Of a stretch of 64,000 nt of DNA, positions 26,801 through 34,396 are shown one piece after another (positions within the stretch are counted from its first letter, which is position 1; each line of letters begins with the position of its first letter). The position numbers and the translations under genes were made by a program. The stretch comes from Diadema setosum (lineage: Eukaryota; Echinodermata; Echinoidea; Diadematoida; Diadematidae): positions 15,774,138 to 15,838,137 of the forward strand of contig NC_092697.1 in NCBI RefSeq assembly GCF_964275005.1, written 5' to 3'. The notes under the pieces were generated by a model. That model did no database searches. It was not told where the DNA came from and worked only from the letters and a program-made list of their open reading frames with translations.

Positions 26801-29665
26801 TGGTCACTTTGACGCCCCCTCGCTGGTCATACCTCCCCCAATCATGAACATAAACCGACACCCTTGACTACCAGTGGCGGATCCAGGGGCGCACCGGGCG
26901 CCCCCTCCCTCCAAAGCAAAAAAATATATATGTAGCTACAAACGAGTTTTGGGACTGTAAAATGTCAAAATTATTACGCTCGCTCGGTTCGCTCATTCGC
27001 ATTTAAACATTATGCAATTGTCCTGATGCTGCTGTCAATAATTGCCAGCAGTTGCGCCCGGTGCGTCCCCTCCCCTTAATTTCCAAAGCGAAAAAAATAT
27101 AGCTACAAACGGCAGTTTGGGGACTGTAAAATGTCAACATTTTCTAGCTCGCTCGCTCGCATTTAATCGTTATGCAATTCTCCTGATGTTGCTGTAAGTA
27201 ATTGCCAGCAGTTGCGCCCGGTGCGCCCCTCCCCTTCATTTCCAAAGCGAAAAAAATATAGCTACAAACGGCAGTTTGGGGACTGTAAAATGTCAAAATT
27301 TTCAAGCTCGCTCGCATTTAATCGTCATGCCATTCTCGTGATGTTATTGCCAGCGACTGCCAGCAGTTGCGCCCGGTGCAACCCCCTTAATTTCCAAAGC
27401 ATACATACATACATATATTATCATATATGGCTACAAACGGCAGTTTTGGGACTGTAAAATGTCAAAATTTTCAAGCTCGCTCGCATTTAATTGTTACGTT
27501 ATGCAATTCTGATGTTGCTGCCATGAGGTGCCCCCCCCCCCCCCCCCCAATGTCTTGACCCATGGTACGCCACTGGGGATGATCATGATGCAGGATCGGG
27601 AGTAAGTACAAATGTACATACATGCTGGCTAGCAACTAAAGTTCTCAGTCTAAAGAGCCCAGTCGCTGCTGTACGCAGAGATTCGCACAGCGGGTGCGTA
27701 CTAAACAGCGTCGCGCGTCTTGTCGGGCTATCCCGCGAGCAGTTATGGCATGCGGCAGGCAGTTTCTTCTGCTGCCGCTTCTTTTACTGTCAAAAATTCG
27801 CCTTTGTCACCACAGAACATTATTTAGACGCACATTGTTTATTGGAATATAAACGAACTTTCTTCGATAGCAATGTGTGTTGGTACGTGTTGCATCGCAA
27901 TATGCAATAGGCACTAAGTGTTCGACAGTAAGGTTGAAATTGTTACATCGCTGAACAGTCCCTGGTTTGAGATTGCCTATCTATGCATGATTTCATGGGT
28001 TTGTTGGAGGGAAAATGTGAGAAGAAAGGGTGGCTTCTAAATTATTTGCTTGCCAGATTCTGGCAAGCATTTTTCCCTCTTATTCCAAAACGCTTCCCGA
28101 CTTTGATTTTCACTTGCCGCGGGAAAGCGCTCACTGTAATTTCACTCGCCTACCGGTAGACCTACGTCTGTACGACAAAATGTGTATCTGGTACTGCTGG
28201 TAGCGTGCAAAAATGCGTGCAGTTTTCCATAGCCAAGTGACGTACCATGACGCACCCCTCGTTCAAAAATTTGACCGACAATGATGGGATTTTGAGGCAC
28301 CCCTCGGTCAAAAATTTGACGGACAAAGCTGGTAAAATGACGAACACCTGGGTCACAAATTTGACGGACCAAACGAGGAAATGACGCACCAATGTCCGGG
28401 GGTAGTGGGGTGAGTCATTACATTGACAAGTGCATTACCGACAGCATGCAGCATGGCAATTCTGGACGCACACATTTTTGCATACTAATGACATTGAATA
28501 CGCGCGAAACTTTGTAGACTAGCCTCAGCTCACAGAACATTGTATGGATCAAAATCACCAAAATTGGCAAAAACGCGACACAAAAATGTAAAAACGCTAC
28601 GAAATTCCCATTTTACATCTACCTCGGATTTAGAAGATGTCGATTTATCACAAGATTTTAGTGCGTGAACTGTCCGAAATGTTCAAGTTACACATTTTAC
28701 CATAAAATGTGAAATTTGAGCCTCACATAATTTGATGGTTTTTCTTTGTCGTCCGCTTGGTAAGAACGTGTATGGTGAATTGTGGGTATAAATTGTGATT
28801 CTGGTGTAAGGACAAGGTGCAAAAGACGATTATTCCATTACGAAAATTGCCTCCGCTCCGGAATTATAATGCGATTTTACAGACCCAAAAAGACAACTTT
28901 TTGAAGAGGGGTAGGATATTTGAAGTCTATTTTCCAAGAATTGAAGCCGAATTCGTAGTTTTCAGGACTTTGTCAATATTGGCCAAAATTTCATCCTCTG
29001 AGTACGGAATTCAGAGCTACAGAAAGGACAAAAAAAGCATCCGGTGATACGATCAACTCTCCTTCCAGTCGCAGTTGAGAGGAGGGTAACGTTGCGTTGC
29101 TGTCAATACTAGGCGAGTAATTTACTCCGCACTCTACACATGCACACTCCAACAACAATACTAGTTTAAAAAAAAAAAAAAAAATGTAGTAGGCCCTTAG
29201 TTAGGACTAACAATGTTAGAAAGACGGGGCGTCTGGATCTCATCAACGCACTAACGACCGCAACACACCACCTCGCCCTCGCACGCACGCCAGCAACAGC
29301 CGACGCTCCTGCTCAGCGGCGGCGGCGAAGCCCGCCCGCCCGCTTCCAACCAGAAAGACCACATCCCACATCCCTGATGAAACGCAACGCCGCCGTTCGT
29401 TGCTAGTGCTGGCGGTGCACACTGACACTGTCACGATCACCGATCATCATGATCATGCCGATAACTGGGAACGAACCATATTTACAAGACACATTTTAGA
29501 GACTGTTACTACAACTCTTAACGAAAGATTCATACCACTGAGAGCAAAACATTCTTCTTTCCAATATCTCGATTCATAAATCCGAGAGCGGGTGATTTTC
29601 TCCACCAAATACTGCGGATTGGTACCCTTTATGCTACGAGCGTCTTTCACCGTGCGATTCGCCAT
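11827..29665 (-). CDS. PRPF38A: PRPF38A, pre-mRNA-splicing factor 38A (nine-exon model)
   Basis: PRPF38A is a U4/U6.U5 tri-snRNP-associated protein needed when the spliceosome becomes catalytically active; it acts in the nucleus. Exons in coding order are 29536-29665, 25539-25698, 24970-25091, 23774-23901, 21531-21599, 20642-20751, 19212-19339, 16670-16739 and 11827-11896. Every junction has GT/AG and the phases join, giving 328 codons (human 312, from memory). Residues 1-180 form the PRP38 domain, starting MANRTVKDARSIKGTNPQYL and including GGNIKPSPFLCL, YKYLEPLYNDYRK, HVDEFIDELL and QLEPRVSPLEEDLDD. An acidic stretch (about 185-203) leads into an RS/RD tail (about 212-305) with SPSPR repeats. 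It shares a 417-bp divergent promoter with ORC1. Introns of up to 4.8 kb are filled with MITEs. Exons 1-8 are firm by homology. The C-terminal exon is inferred only from phase and splice sites. Confidence 0.93.
13499..13558. repeat. Poly-G, poly-C and (CA)n cluster
   Basis: A G11 run (13499-13509) is followed within 20 bases by a C15 run and (CA)n. Confidence 0.9.
14800..15006. repeat. Palindromic repeat with CCCTAA-like core and poly-G
   Basis: The left arm GCTCTCAGAGGGTCTAGGGC, followed by AATTACCCCC, returns inverted as a long G-run plus TAATTGCC and GCTCTCAGAG (about 14958-15003). Between the arms is a degenerate CCTAACCCTAA-like tract (14862-14935). It resembles the structure at 17064-17515. 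Confidence 0.6.
16670..16739 (-). CDS. PRPF38A: PRPF38A exon 8
   Basis: Encodes GRNYHHDRDDRHHHRHRSVS then PDD, a His/Arg/Asp-rich part of the tail. The acceptor is CTCCTCCTCAG and the donor GTGAGT. The phase fits exon 7. Confidence 0.85.
16740..19211 (-). other. PRPF38A intron 7
   Basis: Apart from the telomere-like tract and G-run at 16975-17515, I see no gene or clear transposon in this 2.5-kb intron. Confidence 0.6.
16975..17515. repeat. Degenerate telomere-like tract with GGTAATTGTC repeats
   Basis: CATTTGCTCCTGCGACAATT (about 17010-17030) recurs inverted near 17190-17215 as AATTGTCGCTGGAGCAAATG. Between them are CCCTAA-like units (17083-17160). A G16 run (17391-17406) precedes four or more short units of the kind GGGGTAATTGTCTGG (about 17408-17515). 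All of it lies in the PRPF38A region 3' of exon 8's donor side or in intron 7. Confidence 0.55.
19212..19339 (-). CDS. PRPF38A: PRPF38A exon 7
   Basis: Encodes tandem RRSPSPRR units followed by RERRRSRSPRRDRARSRSRE. The acceptor lies behind a C-run (minus strand). The open frame continues past the donor into intron, so the long frame is not all coding. Confidence 0.92.
19433..19622. mobile_element. CAGGG-ended short repeat, copy 1
   Basis: It begins CAGGGTTCGAAATTGG and ends GTGCGACCCCTG, so the ends are imperfect inverted repeats (CAGGGTTCG / CAGGGGTCG). CAGGG ends are common in hAT-type MITEs, but no 8-bp duplication is visible. A second copy in the same orientation is at 34620-34803, over 90% alike by eye. 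Confidence 0.65.
19690..19729 (-). mobile_element. End fragment of the GTCC-type element
   Basis: AATGCCTCTGGCACC followed by GGGCGGAGGCATAA matches the terminal hairpin of the element at 22225-23679. The rest is missing. Confidence 0.6.
20642..20751 (-). CDS. PRPF38A: PRPF38A exon 6
   Basis: Start of the RS-rich tail. RPRRSPSPRYRRSRSRSPRR is seen, matching human KPRRSPTLRYRRSRSRSPRR. Confidence 0.93.
21009..21307. mobile_element. TTAA-flanked hairpin MITE, family D
   Basis: The arms of about 55 bases are nearly perfect: AGGGGATGGCTAGTAACTGA at the left and its inverse at the right. Each arm also contains a doubled CAGTGGGAAT unit. TTAA flanks both ends (21005-21008 and 21308-21311). It lies in PRPF38A intron 5. 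A second small palindrome, GGCCGTTAACG, is near the centre. Confidence 0.88.
21531..21599 (-). CDS. PRPF38A: PRPF38A exon 5
   Basis: A 69-base, phase-0 acidic exon of 23 residues starting VSPLEEDLDDMEEESSEGEM. It aligns with the human segment VSALEEDMDDVESSEEEEEE. Confidence 0.92.
22225..23679 (-). mobile_element. GTCC-minisatellite element with AGGTCA repeats, copy 2
   Basis: Reverse orientation relative to 3709-4724. It runs from CTAGAAATGTCGCTTTGGCG and TATGCCTCCGCC to the (GGAC)n tract (about 23561-23632) and GGCGGAGGCATAA. The body is dense in TGACCTTTGACCT, the inverse of AGGTCAAAGGTCA. An inner segment is tandemly repeated about 2.7 times at 22990-23440 with units of 144 and 137 bases. 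It occupies most of PRPF38A intron 4. Confidence 0.8.
23774..23901 (-). CDS. PRPF38A: PRPF38A exon 4
   Basis: Encodes FYLSHVDEFIDELLHEERV and CDIILPRVQKRHVLEETEQL up to EPR, the end of the PRP38 domain. The acceptor is CCTAG and the donor GTGAGA. Confidence 0.94.
24559..24942. mobile_element. CCTCCGCCAAGG-type repeat, copy 1
   Basis: It begins near ACTTCCACCAAGGAACTGGG and ends near GGAGGTCTGTGCTCTCTGAG. It matches 37968-38376 along its length, including GCATTGGTTTGTCTGTTTGC and GTGATCCGGGAATT. The termini are imperfect inverted repeats. It lies in PRPF38A intron 3 next to the exon 3 donor. Confidence 0.75.
24970..25091 (-). CDS. PRPF38A: PRPF38A exon 3
   Basis: Encodes YVRCLGATYMRLIGDSLDVY and YKYLEPLYNDYRKVRRQDKE, the most conserved block. 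A repeat element ends only about 27 bases into the following intron. Confidence 0.95.
25539..25698 (-). CDS. PRPF38A: PRPF38A exon 2
   Basis: Encodes AELLVDKAMELRYVGGTYGG through FIKNEDFK in the core of the PRP38 domain. The acceptor is TTTCACAG and the donor GTAAGT. Confidence 0.95.
26198..27575. mobile_element. hAT-like non-autonomous element with 8-bp duplication
   Basis: The ends are CAGTGGCGTAACTACGGGG and, inverted, CAGTGGCGTACCATGGG. They are flanked by an exact 8-bp direct repeat GGGATGAT (26190-26197 and 27576-27583). CAG-type ends plus an 8-bp duplication fit the hAT superfamily. Inside, from about 26873, a second CAGTGGCGGATCCAGGGG end opens an array of about four units of roughly 160-180 bases (to about 27525), each with CTACAAACGGCAGTTT and CTCGCTCGCATTTAAT. 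No transposase frame is seen. It lies in PRPF38A intron 1. Confidence 0.85.
28248..28395. repeat. 45-bp minisatellite, about 3.3 units
   Basis: Units start TGACGCACCCCTC and share CAAAAATTTGACGGAC. Their length is 45, 45 and 44 bases, so the repeat stays nearly open on the minus strand. It lies in PRPF38A intron 1. Confidence 0.8.
29243..29440. other. CpG- and GC-rich patch in PRPF38A intron 1
   Basis: A short GC-rich island about 100-300 bp inside intron 1 contains GCGGCGGCGGCG- and CGCCCGCCCGC-like runs in otherwise AT-rich DNA. It may extend the promoter region. The open frames over it have no recognised protein. Confidence 0.4.
29536..29665 (-). CDS. PRPF38A: PRPF38A exon 1
   Basis: Encodes residues 1-43 plus one base, from MANRTVKDARSIKGTNPQYL to EECFALS. 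This start is chosen because the first residues match the vertebrate protein start. The donor GTATGA is used. Confidence 0.93.
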
Positions 29666-30082
29666 CTTGCCTTCTAAAACACGGTATCAATGCAAAGCGT
29701 GTTTAGTATACATAAAACAGAATGTTACAGCAAAATTTTATATGCAGTTATCAGCATTTCAATTTTATTATCAAGCTGACATCAAGATATTATCAATATT
29801 AATTAAAAAAAGAAAATGTGCTGCATAAAATGTACAGGTTCTGTAATTGGTGTTGCAAAAAAGAACAAAATAATATAGCATCTGCTGGTTACACGTCTAT
29901 GTAGTCATGTGATTGACCTCCCGCGAAAACCGACTTTGTTGACAGGTAGGTTTGCCGGGAAGCTATCGATGTGATGTGGAGAGCAGCTGGCAGGGATTCT
30001 CACGCACGGACGTAAATGAACCAAGTACCCAACCTTAACTTTTAGAAGCTTTTAAAACGGATGCAAGATTTCTAGAGCGAAT
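29666..30082. promoter_or_regulatory. Divergent promoter between PRPF38A and ORC1
   Basis: 417 bp separate the two start codons, including both 5' UTRs, so the promoters must overlap or lie in the flanking exons. A CCAAT box in reverse (ATTGG, 29846-29850) and an E2F-like site (29920-29929) are visible. No TATA box is placed convincingly for either gene. Confidence 0.8.
29920..29929. promoter_or_regulatory. E2F-like site
   Basis: CCCGCGAAAA is the reverse complement of TTTTCGCGGG, close to the E2F consensus TTTSSCGC. It lies 154 bp upstream of the ORC1 start codon. E2F control of ORC1 is established in human and Drosophila. Confidence 0.5.
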
Positions 30083-30189
30083 ATGAGTACTGACAGGACT
30101 GAACGCATGAGGAGGAAGAAAGGCTTTGTGTGGATTGGGAAACCGAAAAGTGACGGCAAGACTAAGCGCCGATGCAATCAACACTACGA
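30083..30189 (+). CDS. ORC1: ORC1 exon 1
   Basis: Encodes [20 protein letters not shown] and on to NQHYE. The donor is GTAAGT. Only the FVWIGKP-like part resembles human ORC1, so the start rests on context. Confidence 0.85.
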
Positions 30190-33100
30190 GTAAGTAGCTC
30201 TGACGTTAAACTGCATTACACACGGTCAACTTTTTGTTTATCGACTTTCATTTCCGAGGCCCGGGAGTGTCGGGCATTTAAAAATGGCCACCAAGGCAAG
30301 TGTTGAGGTGTGAGTTCGGAATGCTGGTGACATGCATGCATGACAGAGACTGTCTATTGTTAGTAGCTCCATGGTCTATGCATATGTATTAAATTTAAAT
30401 TGTTGCAGTTTTAAACTGGCAATCTAACTGGATTTCTCTCGATTAGGCCTAGGCCTATATAGGCCTACATGTAACTTTTAACACTTAACGTTAGACCAAA
30501 CCAGTGACTTACATAACAAGCATAACAATAAACATTAGATGATGTAATACCAACAACACTGGAACAGTTTTATCTATAAATTTATAGGGCCCTAACGTTA
30601 GTCGTTAACCGTTAGATCTAACCAGTTAGATAGGTATATGAATAAACATGTGTAACAATGTTAACAAGTGTAAACTCATGCATGTGTGCATTCGTTCTGA
30701 CATTGCTTTACATAATAAGAGTTCTTATAAACGTTAGGCTTTTGAGTTAGAGATCTAACTGGTTATAGATTCTATTATATTATCAATGATTATAATCTAT
30801 CGAATGTCATTGAAAGAACTGGCCTCGACTAGCCAGCACCATGTGCATGCTATCGCCAGTTCTTCTTTGCCAAACTATATTTCGATTCAACCATATGTTG
30901 TGACCTTGTTGACGATGTTTGGTAAATAAATTTCATTTCATTCAAAAATTTCATTTCATTCCATTCATTTATTCATTCATTCATTATTTCACTTCATTTC
31001 ATTTCATTTCATTTCATTCGATCATTTCATTCAGTTTGTAACTACATGTACGTTAGTATTTACAGTAATCACCTTGACATTTATGACAATGATTAAGACC
31101 CTCTAAAAGATCAGAACTGCCTTTTTTTTTCTTTTCTTTCTAAGTTTTAAAAGATGTGGCTTAGCTGGCAGCACTAGAAAAGATCTTTTAGTTCCTCTAT
31201 GAACCGAAAGATTGATGTAAGTCTGTATTTTTGTGAATGGCCAGGATTTCCCAACAATTTCGTAAGTGGTTAAATTCGCACAAAGTCAGACAATTATGGA
31301 GAAGAAACTACAGTACAACAGGCTGACAAATGTACGCATCCACATCACATTCATATGGGATCAGAGTTGATATGTTTCTAAATTTGTGTATGATACAACC
31401 CCACTCACGAAAATCCTAAAAATAAAAAGCCTTGCAAAATATTTGGCGTACAGGCAGACTTTTATACAGTTAATCTATACTCTTTTTTTTTATCAAAGTG
31501 TGAATGACTGTGAAGTTATCAAATGTTAAAAACACAAGAGAAGCAAAGAGTTAATATTCCATCCGTTGCTAAACCATTCATCGCCTTCTGTCGTCATGTT
31601 TGTCTTTTGCAGAGGTTTCCATCTCCCTGAGACGGGATCAATTAAAGTTGGTGATCATGTCTTTGTGGAAGGGGAGGATGAAGAGTCGTTCATTGCTCGA
31701 GTGGAGGACCTCTTTGACAATGGTAAGAATGGAAAATCATGGTATGATGGTAGTGATAGCTCCTTGGACATCTGAAGAAGGAAAATGCTCATAGTTATCT
31801 CAAGTATTGGCAAGAAAAAAAAAAAGGTGATAGATAATTACAAAATGAAAGAATGAATGTATGAGTAATGGAATGAATAAATGAAATAGATACCGAGAAA
31901 GCTTTGAAAAGATAACTTTATCATGATAAAGGCAGAATCATGCTCTTTAGATGTTTACATCTCATTCCTCGATCTTTGAGATTATGGTTAGACATTAAAG
32001 GCATATTAAAATGTGCAGTCACTGTATAATGAGACTCACAAACACAATATTTTAGTAGGTGTGGAAGGACAGATCTTTGAATTAGTCCTGGATACTCACC
32101 AACAGTTTGCTACACCCTTTTTTAATCTCTCTTCTTGTTTCCCTTTCTTATTTTTTTTTTTTTATGATTTCCAGGGCAGGAGCATACAGATGACCCCCGA
32201 AGAGCCAGGGTGCAGTGGTACATGCGTCCATCTGAGCTCCCAGCCAACATAGCCAAGAAGCTGCCCAGCATCCATCCGCAGGAGATCTTTGAGTACCGGG
32301 TGTCCAAAGGAGGCCTCACCTCAGTGGAGATAGATGCCGAGACCATCACTGGAAAATGTTTGGTAGGCAAAAATAAACAAAATTGCAGTGACAAACAGCA
32401 TCATTCTTCGAAGCTATTGCAAGCCAAGTTATCATTTATCATTCCCAAAAGGGGAGATGGAATGTAATCAGCTCCAATGGTTCTTGAATTTCAGATTTGA
32501 GAGATTATTACTTTGTATTTCAGAGATCACCTCAGATTTTGGTGTCAAGCATATGCAAGAGCACCAAGATTAATATTCCTACTGTAGTGTACAGAAGCTG
32601 AGATGGCAAGTGTTGGAGCGGCACATGTGACATAACACATCCCCAATACTGAGAACACCCATGCCTTGTGTTTAGAGAGTCATGCAGGCTTTTGATATCT
32701 GCGAACCACATAAACCATCTGTAGTGTAGGCTCTATGAGATTTGAAAATGAGTTTGGTCTTTTCTGTCTTTATCCCTGTCCTGTAGGTGGAAGAGGAAGC
32801 TGTTGATTGCGTTTCACAGACGAGGAAGGAGAGGCAAGGACTAGAGGTCTTCTTTGTGCGCTACAGCATAGCAGGGAACACGGTCACACCTCTGATACAA
32901 CCAGAATCAGAATCGGAGTCTGAGGTGGAGGAAGAAGTTGAAGAAGAGGAGGAGCAGTCAGAAGATGGAGAGGAAGATGATGAGGAAGAGGAGGAGGAGG
33001 AAGAGGAAGAGGTAGTGAAGCCACAGAGGGAGAAAAAACGTGGAAAGGAGAACACTAACCCCAAGGACATGGGTAAGATCTCTTTGAAATCATGGAGATA

Positions 33101-34365
33101 CTGTACACCCTCTTCAATTGGTTGACTTGCTTTCTTTTGTAGGATAACGTTGCATACACACCCATGCTTTGACATTGACAAATATGAATGCTAATTGGAT
33201 CCTATCATTACTGATGTTTGAGGGTTCATTCATGATGCAATAATTTTGCTGACCACACTGATTGTGATTTGTTTTGAAACCATCCACAAGTTTTATTTTT
33301 TTTAAACAAATAAAATTAGATATATGCATAGGAAGAATACATTCAAGATGCTTATAGATATAGTTCGTTAAGAGTAAGGGAGAAGCAAGAATATAGCATG
33401 TGTGATGAAGAAAAAATGATACCCATACAATCCAAAATCTATTTTCTAATATTTTCTCAGGGAGCTTTCCTGCGAGACGAAACCAGTTTTTCTCTCCAGA
33501 GGAGATCTGGGAGATGTTCTCTTCCGATGATGATGCATCGCCATGGAGACAGCCCAAGACTCAAAAGGGAACCACTGCCCCAAGGCCAAGGGGGAGGCCT
33601 CCCAAGAAGGTGGCAGAGGGGAGCGCCCAAAAGAGACTGCTCATGCCAAACACGAGGGTGAACCTCTCTCTTCTCAAGCCCCACCTATCCAAAGCAGCGA
33701 TGCTAGAGGAAAGGGACGAGAAGCCCCGCGGAAGAGGGGCAAGCGGGCGACTCACCAAACTGAAGACACCGAGCAGGGACAGCAGTACCGAATCGGGAAG
33801 GGGTCGCAGCAAATCCACGTCCAAGAAAAGCAAACTGACCTTGCCTTCCACGCCCGTCCAGAAGAAGACCAGAGTCAGCCAAGTTCCCCAGACGGTGGGC
33901 GGCAGGGGAAGTAGACTGTCCAAGGGGGCATCGACTAGAAAGACTAAAAGTTGCATCAAGTCGGTGCCAATGCCGAGGGACAGTAATAAGTCTACTCCAA
34001 GGAGAAGGAAGTTGACTTTCGAGCCAAAGGAGGATGAAGACCCCAGTGATGAGGACGATGATGACGATGACGATGATTATGACATCAAACTCACACTGAA
34101 GAAGAGAAAGATGTCGGCTTCTCAGGAAGCGACACCCAAGGCGCAGGTTAGTAAAGCTAGGGACCCAGTGTTTGCTGGAATGCATGAGCAGCTCTGAAAT
34201 TTTCATGCAATGCTTTCTAATCTTTAAGATGTACATGCTGGTTTGACATTATGAAGCTATAATTTATGTTATCTGAAGTTGCATAATGAGAACAAAGCCA
34301 CTTGAAGGACAGTTTTGAGCTCTCAATCTCAACAGTTCTCCACTTTACCAAAGTACTGTCACCAT

Positions 34366-34396
<31 letters not shown>

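Noticed and set aside
29243-29440. Protein-coding exon in the GC-rich patch
   Set aside because: The 65-codon frame is low-complexity Arg/Ala/Val-rich and matches nothing known.
33561-33959. Minus-strand open frames of 130-177 codons opposite ORC1 exon 5
   Set aside because: Shadow of the biased codon content of the plus-strand exon; no domain and no splice context.
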